Assembly (NCBI GenBank): GCA_964348695.1
Contig: CAYGDI010000002.1
Coordinates: 124,001-188,000 of the forward strand
Source: JACPYF01 sp964348695
GTDB taxonomy: Bacteria > Patescibacteriota > Saccharimonadia > Saccharimonadales > Saccharimonadaceae
Direction: 5' to 3'
Length of the DNA stretch: 64,000 bases
Every line of letters begins with the position of its first letter. Positions within the stretch are counted from its first letter, which is position 1. The notes under the pieces were generated by a model. That model worked only from the letters and a program-made list of their open reading frames with translations. It was not told where the DNA came from and ran no database searches. The translations under genes and the position numbers were made by a program. Below, piece by piece: positions 42,722 to 51,207 of this stretch.

Positions 42722-42760
42722 CAAATAAAAAAACTGTCACTAGGACAGGTTTTTTATTTG
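42722..42760 (-). terminator. Terminator after tRNA-Val
   Basis: A long A/T stem with a CTGTC/GACAG core (42734-42738 with 42744-42748) and a 5-nt loop; minus-strand exit is T7. It overlaps the CCA end of the tRNA by 2 bases. Confidence 0.75.
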
Positions 42761-42835
42761 GTGGGCGCTGAGGGACTCGAACCCCCGACCCCTTCGGTGT
42801 AAACGAAGTGCTCTAGCCAGCTGAGCTAAGCGCCC
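42759..42835 (-). tRNA. tRNA-Val (anticodon TAC)
   Basis: A 77-nt cloverleaf on the minus strand: acceptor GGGCGCT/AGCGCCC, D-arm TAGCTCAGCTGGCTAGAGC, anticodon arm CTTCG-TTTACAC-CGAAG with TAC, T-arm with GTTCGAGTC. CCA is encoded. It lies 13 bp downstream of tRNA-Leu in the same direction. Confidence 0.97.
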
Positions 42836-42848
42836 GCAATATAGACTC

Positions 42849-42933
42849 TGGTGCGCGAGAGAGGACTTGAACCTCCACGCCCGAAGGCACTAGTTCCTAA
42901 GACTAGCGCGTCTACCAATTCCGCCACTCGCGC
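42849..42933 (-). tRNA. tRNA-Leu (anticodon TAG)
   Basis: An 85-nt cloverleaf on the minus strand: acceptor GCGCGAG/CTCGCGC, D-arm TGGCGGAATTGGTAGACGC, anticodon arm CTAGT-CTTAGGA-ACTAG with TAG, a class II variable arm (TGCCTTCGGGCG) and GTTCAAGTC in the T-loop. CCA is encoded. Confidence 0.97.
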
Positions 42934-42975
42934 AAAAATTGAGGCTTAGTCAATTTTACCTCATCAATTAGTTTG

Positions 42976-44595
42976 TTACAACCTCGGTAGATTGTTGCTA
43001 TATTTTCCAGGATCAAAGTCTTCGTCCAATTTTGCAGTGTCTTTCTCTCCTGGAAGCTTAACTCCTGGATTAAAAATACTGTAACTGTCAAAGATGTTTT
43101 TTATTGCTACAAAAAGATCTTGTTCTTTTTGGGTGAACTGTAGATTGTTTTGCGTAGCCCTAGCGCGGCCTTCTCCGTACTCGCCAGCGATACCGCCATC
43201 ATGCTTGAGAACTAGTTTGTAATATTCATCAACCAACTTACTCGTTTTGTTCCGATCACTGAGGTTTTTTAGATCAAGTAGTACATACGCTCTGACAACA
43301 CCAGTCGCTAGATGGGCAGATGCAACCAATTTTGTACGATGCTCTTTTGCTAGTTTGTGAGCTGCTTCGATAAAATGTACAACTTCTGTAGGAGGTAGTA
43401 GTGCATCTTCCACCAGCGGAACTGGGTATTTGTGATCTTCCCCTTCTAGTACAATAGCTGTTGATAGTCTTTGGTAAACTTGCCAAATTTCGGCTGCAGA
43501 ATCGGGATCGCCATTGCTAAATGCGGTTTGGTGACCTTGTTTTTCTACTATTTTTGCTGCTTTTTTGGCTCGTGCCTTTGCTTTTCTTCCAACATCACTA
43601 AACTGAAGAAACAAAAGACCTTGCGGCATCGCGTCTGGTTCATCGTCCGGTAAAATTGCGCTCAAATTTGGTTGTATGCGATCAAGTGTTTGGGCATCGA
43701 AAAATTCAACTTTATCTGGTGCACATTTGATCACTGCCGCGACCAACTCATCGATAGTATCTAGCGACTGAGGTATGATTGCGACGGCTTCTTTGTTAGG
43801 ATGTAGCACATCCAATTTTAAAATGGCTTCGCCAATAATACCGAGAGTACCTTGCGAGCCCGCTATTAGTGGAGTGAGGTTGAAATTGCCTTTACGATCT
43901 TTTACCTTGCCGATGGCGTATCCTGCACTAGTTTGTTTTTGTGCTAGTCCACTGATGATTTCTTCGTTATCTTCAATCAAAGCGTCGAGTTTTCTGTACA
44001 GTTCACCTTCAAATGTACTGAGGCCTTTTTTGCGACTCAGCTGTCGCTTGCTCAATTTTTCCGTCTGTATAACATCTCCATTGCTCAGAATGACTTCTAG
44101 TTTGTCTACCCACTCCGATGTGTCTCCATAACTAAGCGCTCTTGCTCCGTAGGTATTATTTGCGATCGCTCCACCTACAGTAGATGTAGGATGCGTGGCA
44201 TCGACAGGCCACTCTAGGCCATGAGTATGCATGGCTTGTTGCAAGCTCGCAACTTGAATACCAGGTTGCAAGCGAACCAATTTTTGTTTTGTGTCGATCT
44301 CAAAAATAGTTGAAAAATGTGTTGGCATAGAAATGATAGCCCCTGTACCTATCGCTCCACCTACGCGATTTGTACCGCCGCCTCTAGTGATCAGTGGTAG
44401 CACATGCCCTTTTCCTGCCAGTTGCCAAGCAAAATGGGCAGTCTTGCGCAAATCACTAGTGTCATACGGATATACCGCCAAAATTGGTTTTGCCCTTAGT
44501 ACGCTCCCGTCAGTTGAGAGATTGTTGATAACAGCTTCATTACTCAACACTTCGCCTCGCAAGTGTGAGGCAAGATAACCGGCAATTTTACTCAT
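42976..44595 (-). CDS. FAD-linked oxidase (D-lactate dehydrogenase/GlcD type)
   Basis: A 539-residue VAO/PCMH-family flavoprotein. The FAD-binding part has PLITRGGGTNRVGGAIGTG (~66-84), HPTSTVGGAIANNTYGARAL (~135-154, in place of the usual GGxxxxNAxG) and AGSQGTLGIIGEAILKL (~250-266); the substrate domain ends with GGIAGEYGEGRAR and the C-terminal KNIFDSYSIFNPGVKLP matches the 'DP..ilNPGK' ending. Relatives oxidise D-lactate or glycolate. It has no C-terminal 4Fe-4S module. AGAGGG precedes the ATG. It could feed electrons from lactate into quinones; no partner is seen. Confidence 0.85.
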   Translation of the reverse strand: MSKIAGYLASHLRGEVLSNEAVINNLSTDGSVLRAKPILAVYPYDTSDLRKTAHFAWQLAGKGHVLPLITRGGGTNRVGGAIGTGAIISMPTHFSTIFEIDTKQKLVRLQPGIQVASLQQAMHTHGLEWPVDATHPTSTVGGAIANNTYGARALSYGDTSEWVDKLEVILSNGDVIQTEKLSKRQLSRKKGLSTFEGELYRKLDALIEDNEEIISGLAQKQTSAGYAIGKVKDRKGNFNLTPLIAGSQGTLGIIGEAILKLDVLHPNKEAVAIIPQSLDTIDELVAAVIKCAPDKVEFFDAQTLDRIQPNLSAILPDDEPDAMPQGLLFLQFSDVGRKAKARAKKAAKIVEKQGHQTAFSNGDPDSAAEIWQVYQRLSTAIVLEGEDHKYPVPLVEDALLPPTEVVHFIEAAHKLAKEHRTKLVASAHLATGVVRAYVLLDLKNLSDRNKTSKLVDEYYKLVLKHDGGIAGEYGEGRARATQNNLQFTQKEQDLFVAIKNIFDSYSIFNPGVKLPGEKDTAKLDEDFDPGKYSNNLPRL

Positions 44596-44662
44596 AGATT
44601 TCCCTCTCTATCATTTGATTATTATCATACCACAAGCACAATGTTGCCACCAACATTCATGT

Positions 44663-44668
44663 TATAGT
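44663..44668 (+). promoter_or_regulatory. Extended -10 of a leaderless promoter
   Basis: TGT-TATAGT followed by 6 nt and the ATG at 44675, placing +1 exactly on the A. Confidence 0.65.
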
Positions 44669-44674
44669 TTTTGT

Positions 44675-45406
44675 ATGAGCAACATATTACGAGAAATTAC
44701 ACAACCCAAAGAGCTGACTGCTGCTTTGGAAAATATCAAAAAATCAGATGCACAACCGGCTGTTTTATGTCATCTTGGAGGAGGCGCCCTGAGGTTTGCC
44801 TTTGCTATATTCCCAAGTGCAAGCGCTGAGAATATCTACGCAAAATGCCAAGAGCGCGATTCTGAAGGCAAAGGAGCACATTTTGATGTTCACCAAGCGT
44901 TCATTGACCCTGTCTATCCATGGCTGGGAGTATTCAACTTTGCAGGGACAAGTGATGTACAAGCAATGGAGCTACCTGATGATTTGGCGCAAGCTTATGC
45001 AACACGATATCAAAAGATTGACGAGGCAGCATATGAGGCGCGTCGCCACTTTTCATCGATCGCTATGCAAGCAGACGATGCAAACATCTTCCATGGAATA
45101 CTGCGTGAACGTGGAGGACTTGTTTTACCTCAGCTACAACATCAACATATCGTTCATGAAGTTACACCCCAAAACGAACGCCAGCCGGGGAGCTTTGTAA
45201 AACTTGTTGTCGCGGGTCGATCAGAAGCCGCAAGAGAACAGCTCGAATCTGATGGTTACCAATCACTTGACACCCTAACAACGGACGCGCTAACACGTCA
45301 AGAACCCTATATTGATATGATGGATGGCGATGATGATGACTTTTTTGATATTTTTGCTACCGAACCAACGAGACGTCCTGGTATAGGTGACGGCCTAATA
45401 GACTAA
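44675..45406 (+). CDS. Soluble protein of unknown function
   Basis: A 243-residue protein with no membrane segment. The N-terminal ~130 residues read as a compact alpha/beta domain (AVLCHLGGGALRFAFAIFPS, FDVHQAFIDPVYPWLGVFNF); the C-terminus has an acidic patch (DMMDGDDDDFFDIF). No family recognised. I start at the ATG at 44675 rather than 44615: an extended -10 ends 6 nt upstream of it and the longer form (Cys/His-rich) overlaps the divergent FAD-oxidase promoter. Divergent neighbour: FAD oxidase. Confidence 0.6.
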   Translation: MSNILREITQPKELTAALENIKKSDAQPAVLCHLGGGALRFAFAIFPSASAENIYAKCQERDSEGKGAHFDVHQAFIDPVYPWLGVFNFAGTSDVQAMELPDDLAQAYATRYQKIDEAAYEARRHFSSIAMQADDANIFHGILRERGGLVLPQLQHQHIVHEVTPQNERQPGSFVKLVVAGRSEAAREQLESDGYQSLDTLTTDALTRQEPYIDMMDGDDDDFFDIFATEPTRRPGIGDGLID

Positions 45407-45480
45407 CAAACACGTACCACACGCACCAACGGCATTCTACATATCTCAAAGAGTTTTCTATGCTATACTAACCCTACGAA

Positions 45481-45996
45481 GTGGGCGAAGTTATCGCCTT
45501 TTTTGTACCTTCAGACAAAGGAGTACAGTTGGGATTGAAAGAGAAACTACAACACGCAATCAGCCGTCAGCCTCAAGAGCCATTACCTCCACCAAGTGAG
45601 CGTGTGGTTCAGGTCATGAACCTGCTTTCGAGCAGCAATGCAACAATCAAAACTCGTGTACCTATATATGCTGACATGTGGCAGCAATGGGCACGAGAGC
45701 TTGCAGAAAAAATCGTCGACCTACTGCCCGACAGCGAGCCTCCGCAACGTAACACGTTAAGTCGACCCTTCGGAGAAATTGGTGAAAAAGGATATTTCAT
45801 CATGGGTTATGACGCAGACAAAGCAACGATACCACTTGGCGCAATTGTTGGGATCAATGGTCATCATGAGGTGTACCGCAAGATAAGCGGTCGGGGCTTC
45901 AACCTCGTCGACAAGACGTATTACGCCCTTCCAGCCGACTGTCCTGTCATTCCGATATTCATGGGTTCAAACCCTCTGGATAACACCCCCAGGTAA
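45481..45996 (+). CDS. Soluble protein of unknown function
   Basis: A 171-residue protein, start GTG at 45481. An extended -10 (TGC-TATACT, 45464-45469) lies 11 nt upstream, so the leader would be only ~4-5 nt and there is no Shine-Dalgarno. Residues 1-30 are polar, ~45-90 helical (DMWQQWARELAEKIVDLLP), and the last part is strand-rich (GEIGEKGYFIMGYD, LGAIVGINGHHEVYRK). No family recognised. The stop codon is part of a terminator-like structure. Confidence 0.55.
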   Translation: MGEVIAFFVPSDKGVQLGLKEKLQHAISRQPQEPLPPPSERVVQVMNLLSSSNATIKTRVPIYADMWQQWARELAEKIVDLLPDSEPPQRNTLSRPFGEIGEKGYFIMGYDADKATIPLGAIVGINGHHEVYRKISGRGFNLVDKTYYALPADCPVIPIFMGSNPLDNTPR

Positions 45997-46026
45997 GAGC
46001 AAAAGCCTCCGACCTGGGGGCTTTTG
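45986..46026 (+). terminator. Overlapping hairpins with terminator at the gene end
   Basis: CCCCCAGGT (45986-45994) can pair with ACCTGGGGG (46012-46020), while AAAAGCCTCC (46001-46010) can pair with GGGGGCTTTT (46016-46025). Both use the same G5 run. The second hairpin ends in a T4 run, a working intrinsic terminator on the + strand. Confidence 0.7.
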
Positions 46027-46029
46027 TAT

Positions 46030-47793
46030 TTAAGGGGTGTTGTATGTTGGTGTTGTCTCTGCTGCCCAATCGGCAACGTTGTAATACCTGTCTGCTGGAC
46101 TCACAAGGACATCAACCCCCCCTAGCGCATAAGTACCTTTGGTCGTACTATACTGCAAGCTTGATCGGTACAGCGCAATGGCAGGTACATCATCGACCCA
46201 TTTGCGAGCAAACGTGACGTATTTTGCATCTCTTTGAGCCATAGCCGAACGCCCTCGTGCAGTGAGTAGTGCATCATCGGCAGCTGGAGAGTTGTAATTT
46301 GAAAAATTCAATCCTGAACTTGATACTTGTGAAGAGTGCCAAAACGCATAACCATCTGGGTCTCCCCCCATAGAAAGCTCATACACCAGAATATCGTAAG
46401 CGCGTGGTCGCAAAATAACCTGCTGTATTTGCTCTGGATCGATAAGTTGAACCTGCAGTTTGATGCCTAGTTTTTTCCACTGCTGCACGAGCGCAGATGT
46501 TATTTTTTTGTAGTTTTCGGTATCAACAGCAACGAGCCTCAGCTCTAGTGGTATACCTGCTTTTTCGAGAATACCGTCTTTGTTTTTGACCCAACCAGCT
46601 GTTGCCAGTGTTTGTGTAGCGACCTGAAAATCGTAGCTTGTTTGCATAATCTGATTTGTTTGTGGGGTCAAATTATTGACAATAGGACTATCAAGCGATT
46701 TTGTAACTTGTAGTTTCTTGCGTAAAGCGTCTCTATCGAGGGATTGTACAAGTGCCTTGCGTACTTGTTTGTCTAACAAGATCTGCCCGTCGGTGCGCAA
46801 AAGAGCATACACGCCATTGTTCAGCGCAATGTCAGAGCTCTCAATACCGCTCTCGTCTACTTTAACACCGTTGGCTGCATTGATTTCTCTCTGTTTTAGG
46901 GCTTGTGCAATATCTTGCTTGCTACTATACACATACAATGAAAACCGTGCTAAATGTGGTTTAGTCTTCCAATAGCTATCGTTGCGCACAAGTTGAAGTG
47001 CGTTTTTTTCTCGGTTAGCATCGATAGTTTGCAGATCGATATATTTAAAAGGACCGCTACCAATAGGATTGTCATTAAAATTGTTTTCTTGCAACGTAGC
47101 AGGCGCAACTTTGCCTAATACATGTTGTGGGACAATTGGAAATGTCAGCGCTGAAGGAAATGGTGCATAGGTGGCTGGAAGCACAAAAGTCAACTGATAT
47201 GGATTGTCAACCGTTACTTGAATACCTTGCCAGCTAGAAAATTGATTGGCATTGGCAACTGGATCTTGCATGGTCTTCACAGTAAAAGCAATATCTTCAG
47301 CCGTCATAGGTTCACCATCATGCCATTTTATGTTGTCATGAATATTAACGGTGTACGATTTGCCGTTGTCTTTTGTTTCGATGCTTTTTGCAACTTCGTT
47401 CTGCAGTCTACCCGATTGATCATAGCTGAGCAAACTAGAAAAGAGCAATTTACTCGCAGATAATTCCGCATCGGTACTGGCAAATAGTGGATTGAGATTG
47501 TTGACTGGTCCTAGCACACCTTCGGCGTAAGCTCCGTTCTCAACAGGTTGTAAACTGCTAGTATAAGACTGATTAAACACAATCTGCAGCGCATTAAGGC
47601 TAATCAACATCATCAACAAAACCAACCACGCTACAAGATGACGGCGGATATGACGCAGATTTTCTATTCTGCTCACTAAAAACTTGTGAGCATGCCGCAT
47701 CGAGGCGGCTTCAGCCTTCTTTGATTTTTTATCAATTGCTTTGAGGTTGATCTTGCGAAACTGATTCCAGGGCTTTGTTTTTTCTGGCTTCAT
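46030..47793 (-). CDS. Oligopeptide-type ABC substrate-binding protein (family 5), membrane-anchored
   Basis: A 587-residue protein with the SBP_bac_5 pattern: LNPLFASTDAELSASKLLFSSLLSYD, DNIKWHDGEPMTAEDIAFTVK, NPIGSGPFKY and LELRLVAVDTENYKK. Unusually it has a ~50-residue basic cytoplasmic N-terminus and one uncleaved-looking helix (~55-75) in place of a lipobox. It should bind peptides or nickel-peptide-like ligands on the outer face. No permease or ATPase gene is adjacent. secG is 6 bp upstream, so the pair is co-transcribed. Confidence 0.88.
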   Translation of the reverse strand: MKPEKTKPWNQFRKINLKAIDKKSKKAEAASMRHAHKFLVSRIENLRHIRRHLVAWLVLLMMLISLNALQIVFNQSYTSSLQPVENGAYAEGVLGPVNNLNPLFASTDAELSASKLLFSSLLSYDQSGRLQNEVAKSIETKDNGKSYTVNIHDNIKWHDGEPMTAEDIAFTVKTMQDPVANANQFSSWQGIQVTVDNPYQLTFVLPATYAPFPSALTFPIVPQHVLGKVAPATLQENNFNDNPIGSGPFKYIDLQTIDANREKNALQLVRNDSYWKTKPHLARFSLYVYSSKQDIAQALKQREINAANGVKVDESGIESSDIALNNGVYALLRTDGQILLDKQVRKALVQSLDRDALRKKLQVTKSLDSPIVNNLTPQTNQIMQTSYDFQVATQTLATAGWVKNKDGILEKAGIPLELRLVAVDTENYKKITSALVQQWKKLGIKLQVQLIDPEQIQQVILRPRAYDILVYELSMGGDPDGYAFWHSSQVSSSGLNFSNYNSPAADDALLTARGRSAMAQRDAKYVTFARKWVDDVPAIALYRSSLQYSTTKGTYALGGVDVLVSPADRYYNVADWAAETTPTYNTP

Positions 47794-47799
47794 ATTGTC

Positions 47800-48024
47800 T
47801 TATGCAAGCAAAAGTCCAGCAAGCAGTGACCCGACAAACACGACCGCCAATATAATAGTGGCTTCGTACAGACTCTTATCTGTACCACGACGTGTTGTAT
47901 AGAGTTCACCTGAGCTACCAAAGCCCGCCCCTAAACTAGCTCCCCTTTGTTGTAAAAGTATACATACCATCATTAGAACTGAGGATATCACCATTATTGT
48001 CTGTAAAATCTCGTCAATACTCAT
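47800..48024 (-). CDS. secG: Preprotein translocase subunit SecG
   Basis: A 74-residue protein with two helices (~5-24 and ~54-73) and the SecG loop LLQQRGASLGAGFGSSGELYTTRRG. It assists SecYE in protein export. The TGG-TATAAT box ends 12 nt before the ATG, so the leader is about 6 nt without a Shine-Dalgarno. Confidence 0.92.
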   Translation of the reverse strand: MSIDEILQTIMVISSVLMMVCILLQQRGASLGAGFGSSGELYTTRRGTDKSLYEATIILAVVFVGSLLAGLLLA

Positions 48025-48051
48025 ATCTTATGACCAATTATACCACGACTT

Positions 48052-48432
48052 TTATCGTGATTTTCCGTTCTTCTTTATATCAAGAAAGCTAGAAATAGCA
48101 TAGTTAATAAGACTCAGTATAATACCTGCGATAATAGCTTGCCAAAAACTCATATTGAGACTTGGTACTAGCAGCAGCGCAATCCAAACCATGAGACCAT
48201 TAACCACCAGCATGAACAAACCTAGGGTAAGAACAATTGCAGGTAGACTAAGTATGATCACAATCGGTTTTAATAGTGAATTAACAACTGAAAATGCGAG
48301 CCCAGCACCAATATATGTCCAGACTGTTGGCTCGTATCCGGGCTCTATACCCCCAAGCAAGCGCACTGCAAGCCATATACCAAAACTAGTAGCAGTCCAA
48401 CGAACAGCAAAAACAAAAAATTGTGATTTCAT
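48052..48432 (-). CDS. Phage-holin-like (PF04020 type) four-helix membrane protein
   Basis: A 126-residue protein with four helices at ~5-22, 38-58, 60-85 and 95-118, and the family segment FSVVNSLLKPIVIILSLPAIVLT. Despite the name these are ordinary chromosomal membrane proteins of unknown role in many bacteria. It starts 8 bp after pepP. Confidence 0.85.
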   Translation of the reverse strand: MKSQFFVFAVRWTATSFGIWLAVRLLGGIEPGYEPTVWTYIGAGLAFSVVNSLLKPIVIILSLPAIVLTLGLFMLVVNGLMVWIALLLVPSLNMSFWQAIIAGIILSLINYAISSFLDIKKNGKSR

Positions 48433-48440
48433 GAATGCAC

Positions 48441-49649
48441 CTAGTATACCAAATCTTTGCGAATGTGTTCGCTAAGGTTTTTATGTCCATCTTGCGTGAT
48501 CAAAATATTATCTTCGATGCGTACTCCGATACTTTCTGATTGGATATATATTCCTGGCTCTACAGTCAAAACCATGCCTTCTACTAGCGAACCGTATGCG
48601 AGTGGTTCATGAACATCGATACCCAACCCGTGTCCAATTGCATGAGGAAAATATTCTTGCAAAGTTACTCTTTTGCTGCCTTTGTCTAGACCAAGTCCTT
48701 GTAGTTTTTTATACATTATTTTCTCTACCTGCTGTTGTATGTCATGCAAAGATAGATTGGGACGGAGCATCGCAACAATTTCTGATTGTGCATCACTAAC
48801 TGCTCGGAACACGTCGACCATGCGCGACGTGGGCTGACCATACGCAAATGTGCGTGTGATATCAGCATTATATCCGTTGATCGAAGCACCCACATCGATC
48901 AACACAAGATTGTTTTTGGAAATTTTCGCGCTGTTCTTGTTGTAATGCAGTGTACAAGCATGCACCCCGCCAGCTACAATCGGACTATATGCATGTGTTG
49001 CGTTGTTGTGATTGCGGAACACGTAGGACATATCTGCTTCTATTGCATATTCTTTCTTGTAATCATTGATATTTTGAGCGACATATTCAAAGGCCTGCCC
49101 AGTAATAGTGATGGCGTGTTGTATTTGTGCTAGTTCGACAGACTGCTTGATGGCACGTAGTTCTGCGAGATCTTTTCTACAGTCGAGCACAGATTCACAG
49201 TATGTTTTCAGCATCCTACGCGTACGAGCAAGCGCAGGATTGGCAGTGAATTCTAACCGTGCCAAACCTTTTGGTGGAAAAACTGTATATATTTTTTCGT
49301 GCTGGAGTGCTAGTTTTTTCAGTAATGACTTCATTTGATCCATAGATATGACTTCATCGACACCGCTTCTGTCTATTGCCTGCATGTCAGAAAGCTCTCC
49401 GTGAAACACTACCAAGCGCGGATTTTCTCTTGGCCTGACCAGCCAACTCTTGTTTGTTTTGCCATCATATATGAGCAACCAGTCCGGTTCCTCGATACCA
49501 CTGAGATACCAAAAATTGCTCTCTTGCTTAAAATCAAATGACTCGTCTGATGTTCTTTGCATCTTGCCATAAGCGCTCACTACGAACAACCCATCGTCTA
49601 GTTTGCGCGCAAGATTTTTCCTATTGTGTATGAAAAAAGAAGACTGCAT
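48441..49649 (-). CDS. pepP: Xaa-Pro aminopeptidase (M24B)
   Basis: A 402-residue 'pita-bread' metallopeptidase that removes N-terminal residues before proline. The N-terminal creatinase-like domain (ESNFWYLSGIEEPDW) is followed by the catalytic domain: the metal ligands are visible in VLIDVGASINGYNADITRTF (two Asp), HGLGIDVHEPL (His), TVEPGIYI (Glu) and RIEDNIL (Glu). It follows uvrC by 4 bp on the same strand. Confidence 0.93.
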   Translation of the reverse strand: MQSSFFIHNRKNLARKLDDGLFVVSAYGKMQRTSDESFDFKQESNFWYLSGIEEPDWLLIYDGKTNKSWLVRPRENPRLVVFHGELSDMQAIDRSGVDEVISMDQMKSLLKKLALQHEKIYTVFPPKGLARLEFTANPALARTRRMLKTYCESVLDCRKDLAELRAIKQSVELAQIQHAITITGQAFEYVAQNINDYKKEYAIEADMSYVFRNHNNATHAYSPIVAGGVHACTLHYNKNSAKISKNNLVLIDVGASINGYNADITRTFAYGQPTSRMVDVFRAVSDAQSEIVAMLRPNLSLHDIQQQVEKIMYKKLQGLGLDKGSKRVTLQEYFPHAIGHGLGIDVHEPLAYGSLVEGMVLTVEPGIYIQSESIGVRIEDNILITQDGHKNLSEHIRKDLVY

Positions 49650-49653
49650 CTTA

Positions 49654-51102
49654 TTATTTTATCAACTTTGCTCTACTAGGACCTACTACTGCACTAATAT
49701 CTTGATATGAAGCTGACTTGACAGCTCTCAAACTACCAAACTTTTTGATCAACTTTTGCCTAGTCTTCGGGCCAATACCTGGTATTTCCTCTAGCTCATT
49801 GGCAGTTTGTTTCTTGCGTTTTAAATGTGTGTGATAGCTAACTGCAAAGCGGTGTGATTCATCACGCAGCCTCTGCAATAACTTCACAACATGAGAATTT
49901 TTGTCCAGCAATATTACAACAAAATCATCGCTTTCTTGGGAAATTGGCGAATTGGTCGCAATTTGTACATTCGATCTGGTTTTGTGTATGACGATTTCTT
50001 CCTCACGCTTGGCTAGACCAATTGTTGGGATTGTTAGATTATTTTCTTCTAATATTTTCAGGGCTGCATCTAACTGCCCTTTGCCGCCATCGATTAACAA
50101 TAGATCTGGCATCGTCCAGCCATGGCGTCCTGAAAAGCGACGGCCTAGCGCCTCGTTCATATGGGCGAAATCGTTGTTGCCAGGAATATGTAGTTTAAAT
50201 TTTCGATACTCGGCTTTGTCAGCCAGCCCATTCGTTGCAACCACCATGCTAGCAACGTTATTTGTACCGCTCATATGTGAAATGTCGTAGCCTTCGATGC
50301 GCTTTGGTAGTTCTGACAAGCCCAATAGATCTCGTAGATCAACTAGCGCTTGGTCTTTGCTCATATCCAAGAATTCGTCGCGGCCAAATACAATTTGTCG
50401 TTGCAACTCACCTAGGTTACGGATACTGTTTCGTAGGCTGGCTGCTGTCTCAAAATCTTTAGCCTTGGCTGCTACTTTCATTTCAGCCTCTAGCTCGCGG
50501 ATTAGTTTTTTGCGATCGCCACTGAGATATCTGGTCAATTTACGTAGACTCTTGCGATATTCTGCGAGCGACCCGCCCGCCTCGAGTCCTGGTGTTAAAC
50601 CTAAATGAAAATTCAGGTCGGCTTTTTTGGGCAGAGCAGGGGAAGTATAATAGGGGAATACTTTTCGCAACAACCTCAGTGCTTTTTTGACTGCCCAGCC
50701 GTTATAATACGGGCCATAATATTCGGCACCGTCGTCACCGGGCTGGCGAGTTGTTGTCACGCACGGCACATCGTCACGCATATTGATACGTACGAAGATC
50801 TGGCTCTTGTCATCGCGCAGCAACACGTTATATCGTGGCTTGTAGCGTTTGATCATCTCTGACTCTAGGAATAGCGCGTCGATCTCGCTCTCAGTCTCAG
50901 TCCAATCGACCGTGGCGATTTCTGCTACCAATGCTTGAGTTTTGATATCCTTGTCGCCAATATTTTGAAAGTATTGTCGGACACGATTTTTCAGCACCGC
51001 AGCCTTGCCCACATATATCACTTCCCCACTAGCGGATTTGTGAAAATACACACCTGCACTACGAGGCAGTGTTTTTAATTTTTCTTCCAACTTCTTGTTC
51101 AT
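49654..51102 (-). CDS. uvrC: UvrABC excision nuclease subunit C, cysteine cluster absent
   Basis: Dual-incision endonuclease of nucleotide excision repair. 482 residues, shorter than the usual ~600. GIY-YIG domain at ~13-93 (AGVYFHKSASGEVIYVGKA), UVR motif ~195-230, RNase H-like domain with EGYDISHMSGTNNVASMVV and DLLLIDGGKGQLDAAL, and one helix-hairpin-helix pair at the end (LEEIPGIGPKTRQKLIKKFG). The conserved C-x..C-x..C-PC cluster is replaced by NFHLGLTPGLEAG (residues ~164-176) with no Cys. TATAAT ends 8 nt before the ATG. Confidence 0.94.
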   Translation of the reverse strand: MNKKLEEKLKTLPRSAGVYFHKSASGEVIYVGKAAVLKNRVRQYFQNIGDKDIKTQALVAEIATVDWTETESEIDALFLESEMIKRYKPRYNVLLRDDKSQIFVRINMRDDVPCVTTTRQPGDDGAEYYGPYYNGWAVKKALRLLRKVFPYYTSPALPKKADLNFHLGLTPGLEAGGSLAEYRKSLRKLTRYLSGDRKKLIRELEAEMKVAAKAKDFETAASLRNSIRNLGELQRQIVFGRDEFLDMSKDQALVDLRDLLGLSELPKRIEGYDISHMSGTNNVASMVVATNGLADKAEYRKFKLHIPGNNDFAHMNEALGRRFSGRHGWTMPDLLLIDGGKGQLDAALKILEENNLTIPTIGLAKREEEIVIHKTRSNVQIATNSPISQESDDFVVILLDKNSHVVKLLQRLRDESHRFAVSYHTHLKRKKQTANELEEIPGIGPKTRQKLIKKFGSLRAVKSASYQDISAVVGPSRAKLIK

Positions 51103-51110
51103 TGATATCC

Positions 51111-51116
51111 ATTATA
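51111..51116 (-). promoter_or_regulatory. -10 of the near-leaderless uvrC promoter
   Basis: TATAAT on the minus strand followed by 8 nt and the uvrC ATG. Confidence 0.55.
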
Positions 51117-51207
51117 CCCTTTTGCTATCAATATACATTGCATATTTGTATACTTTATTTTAAAATATAGAAGTTGTTTTCAACAATTCCTAGTGGAAAG
51201 TGTGGCA

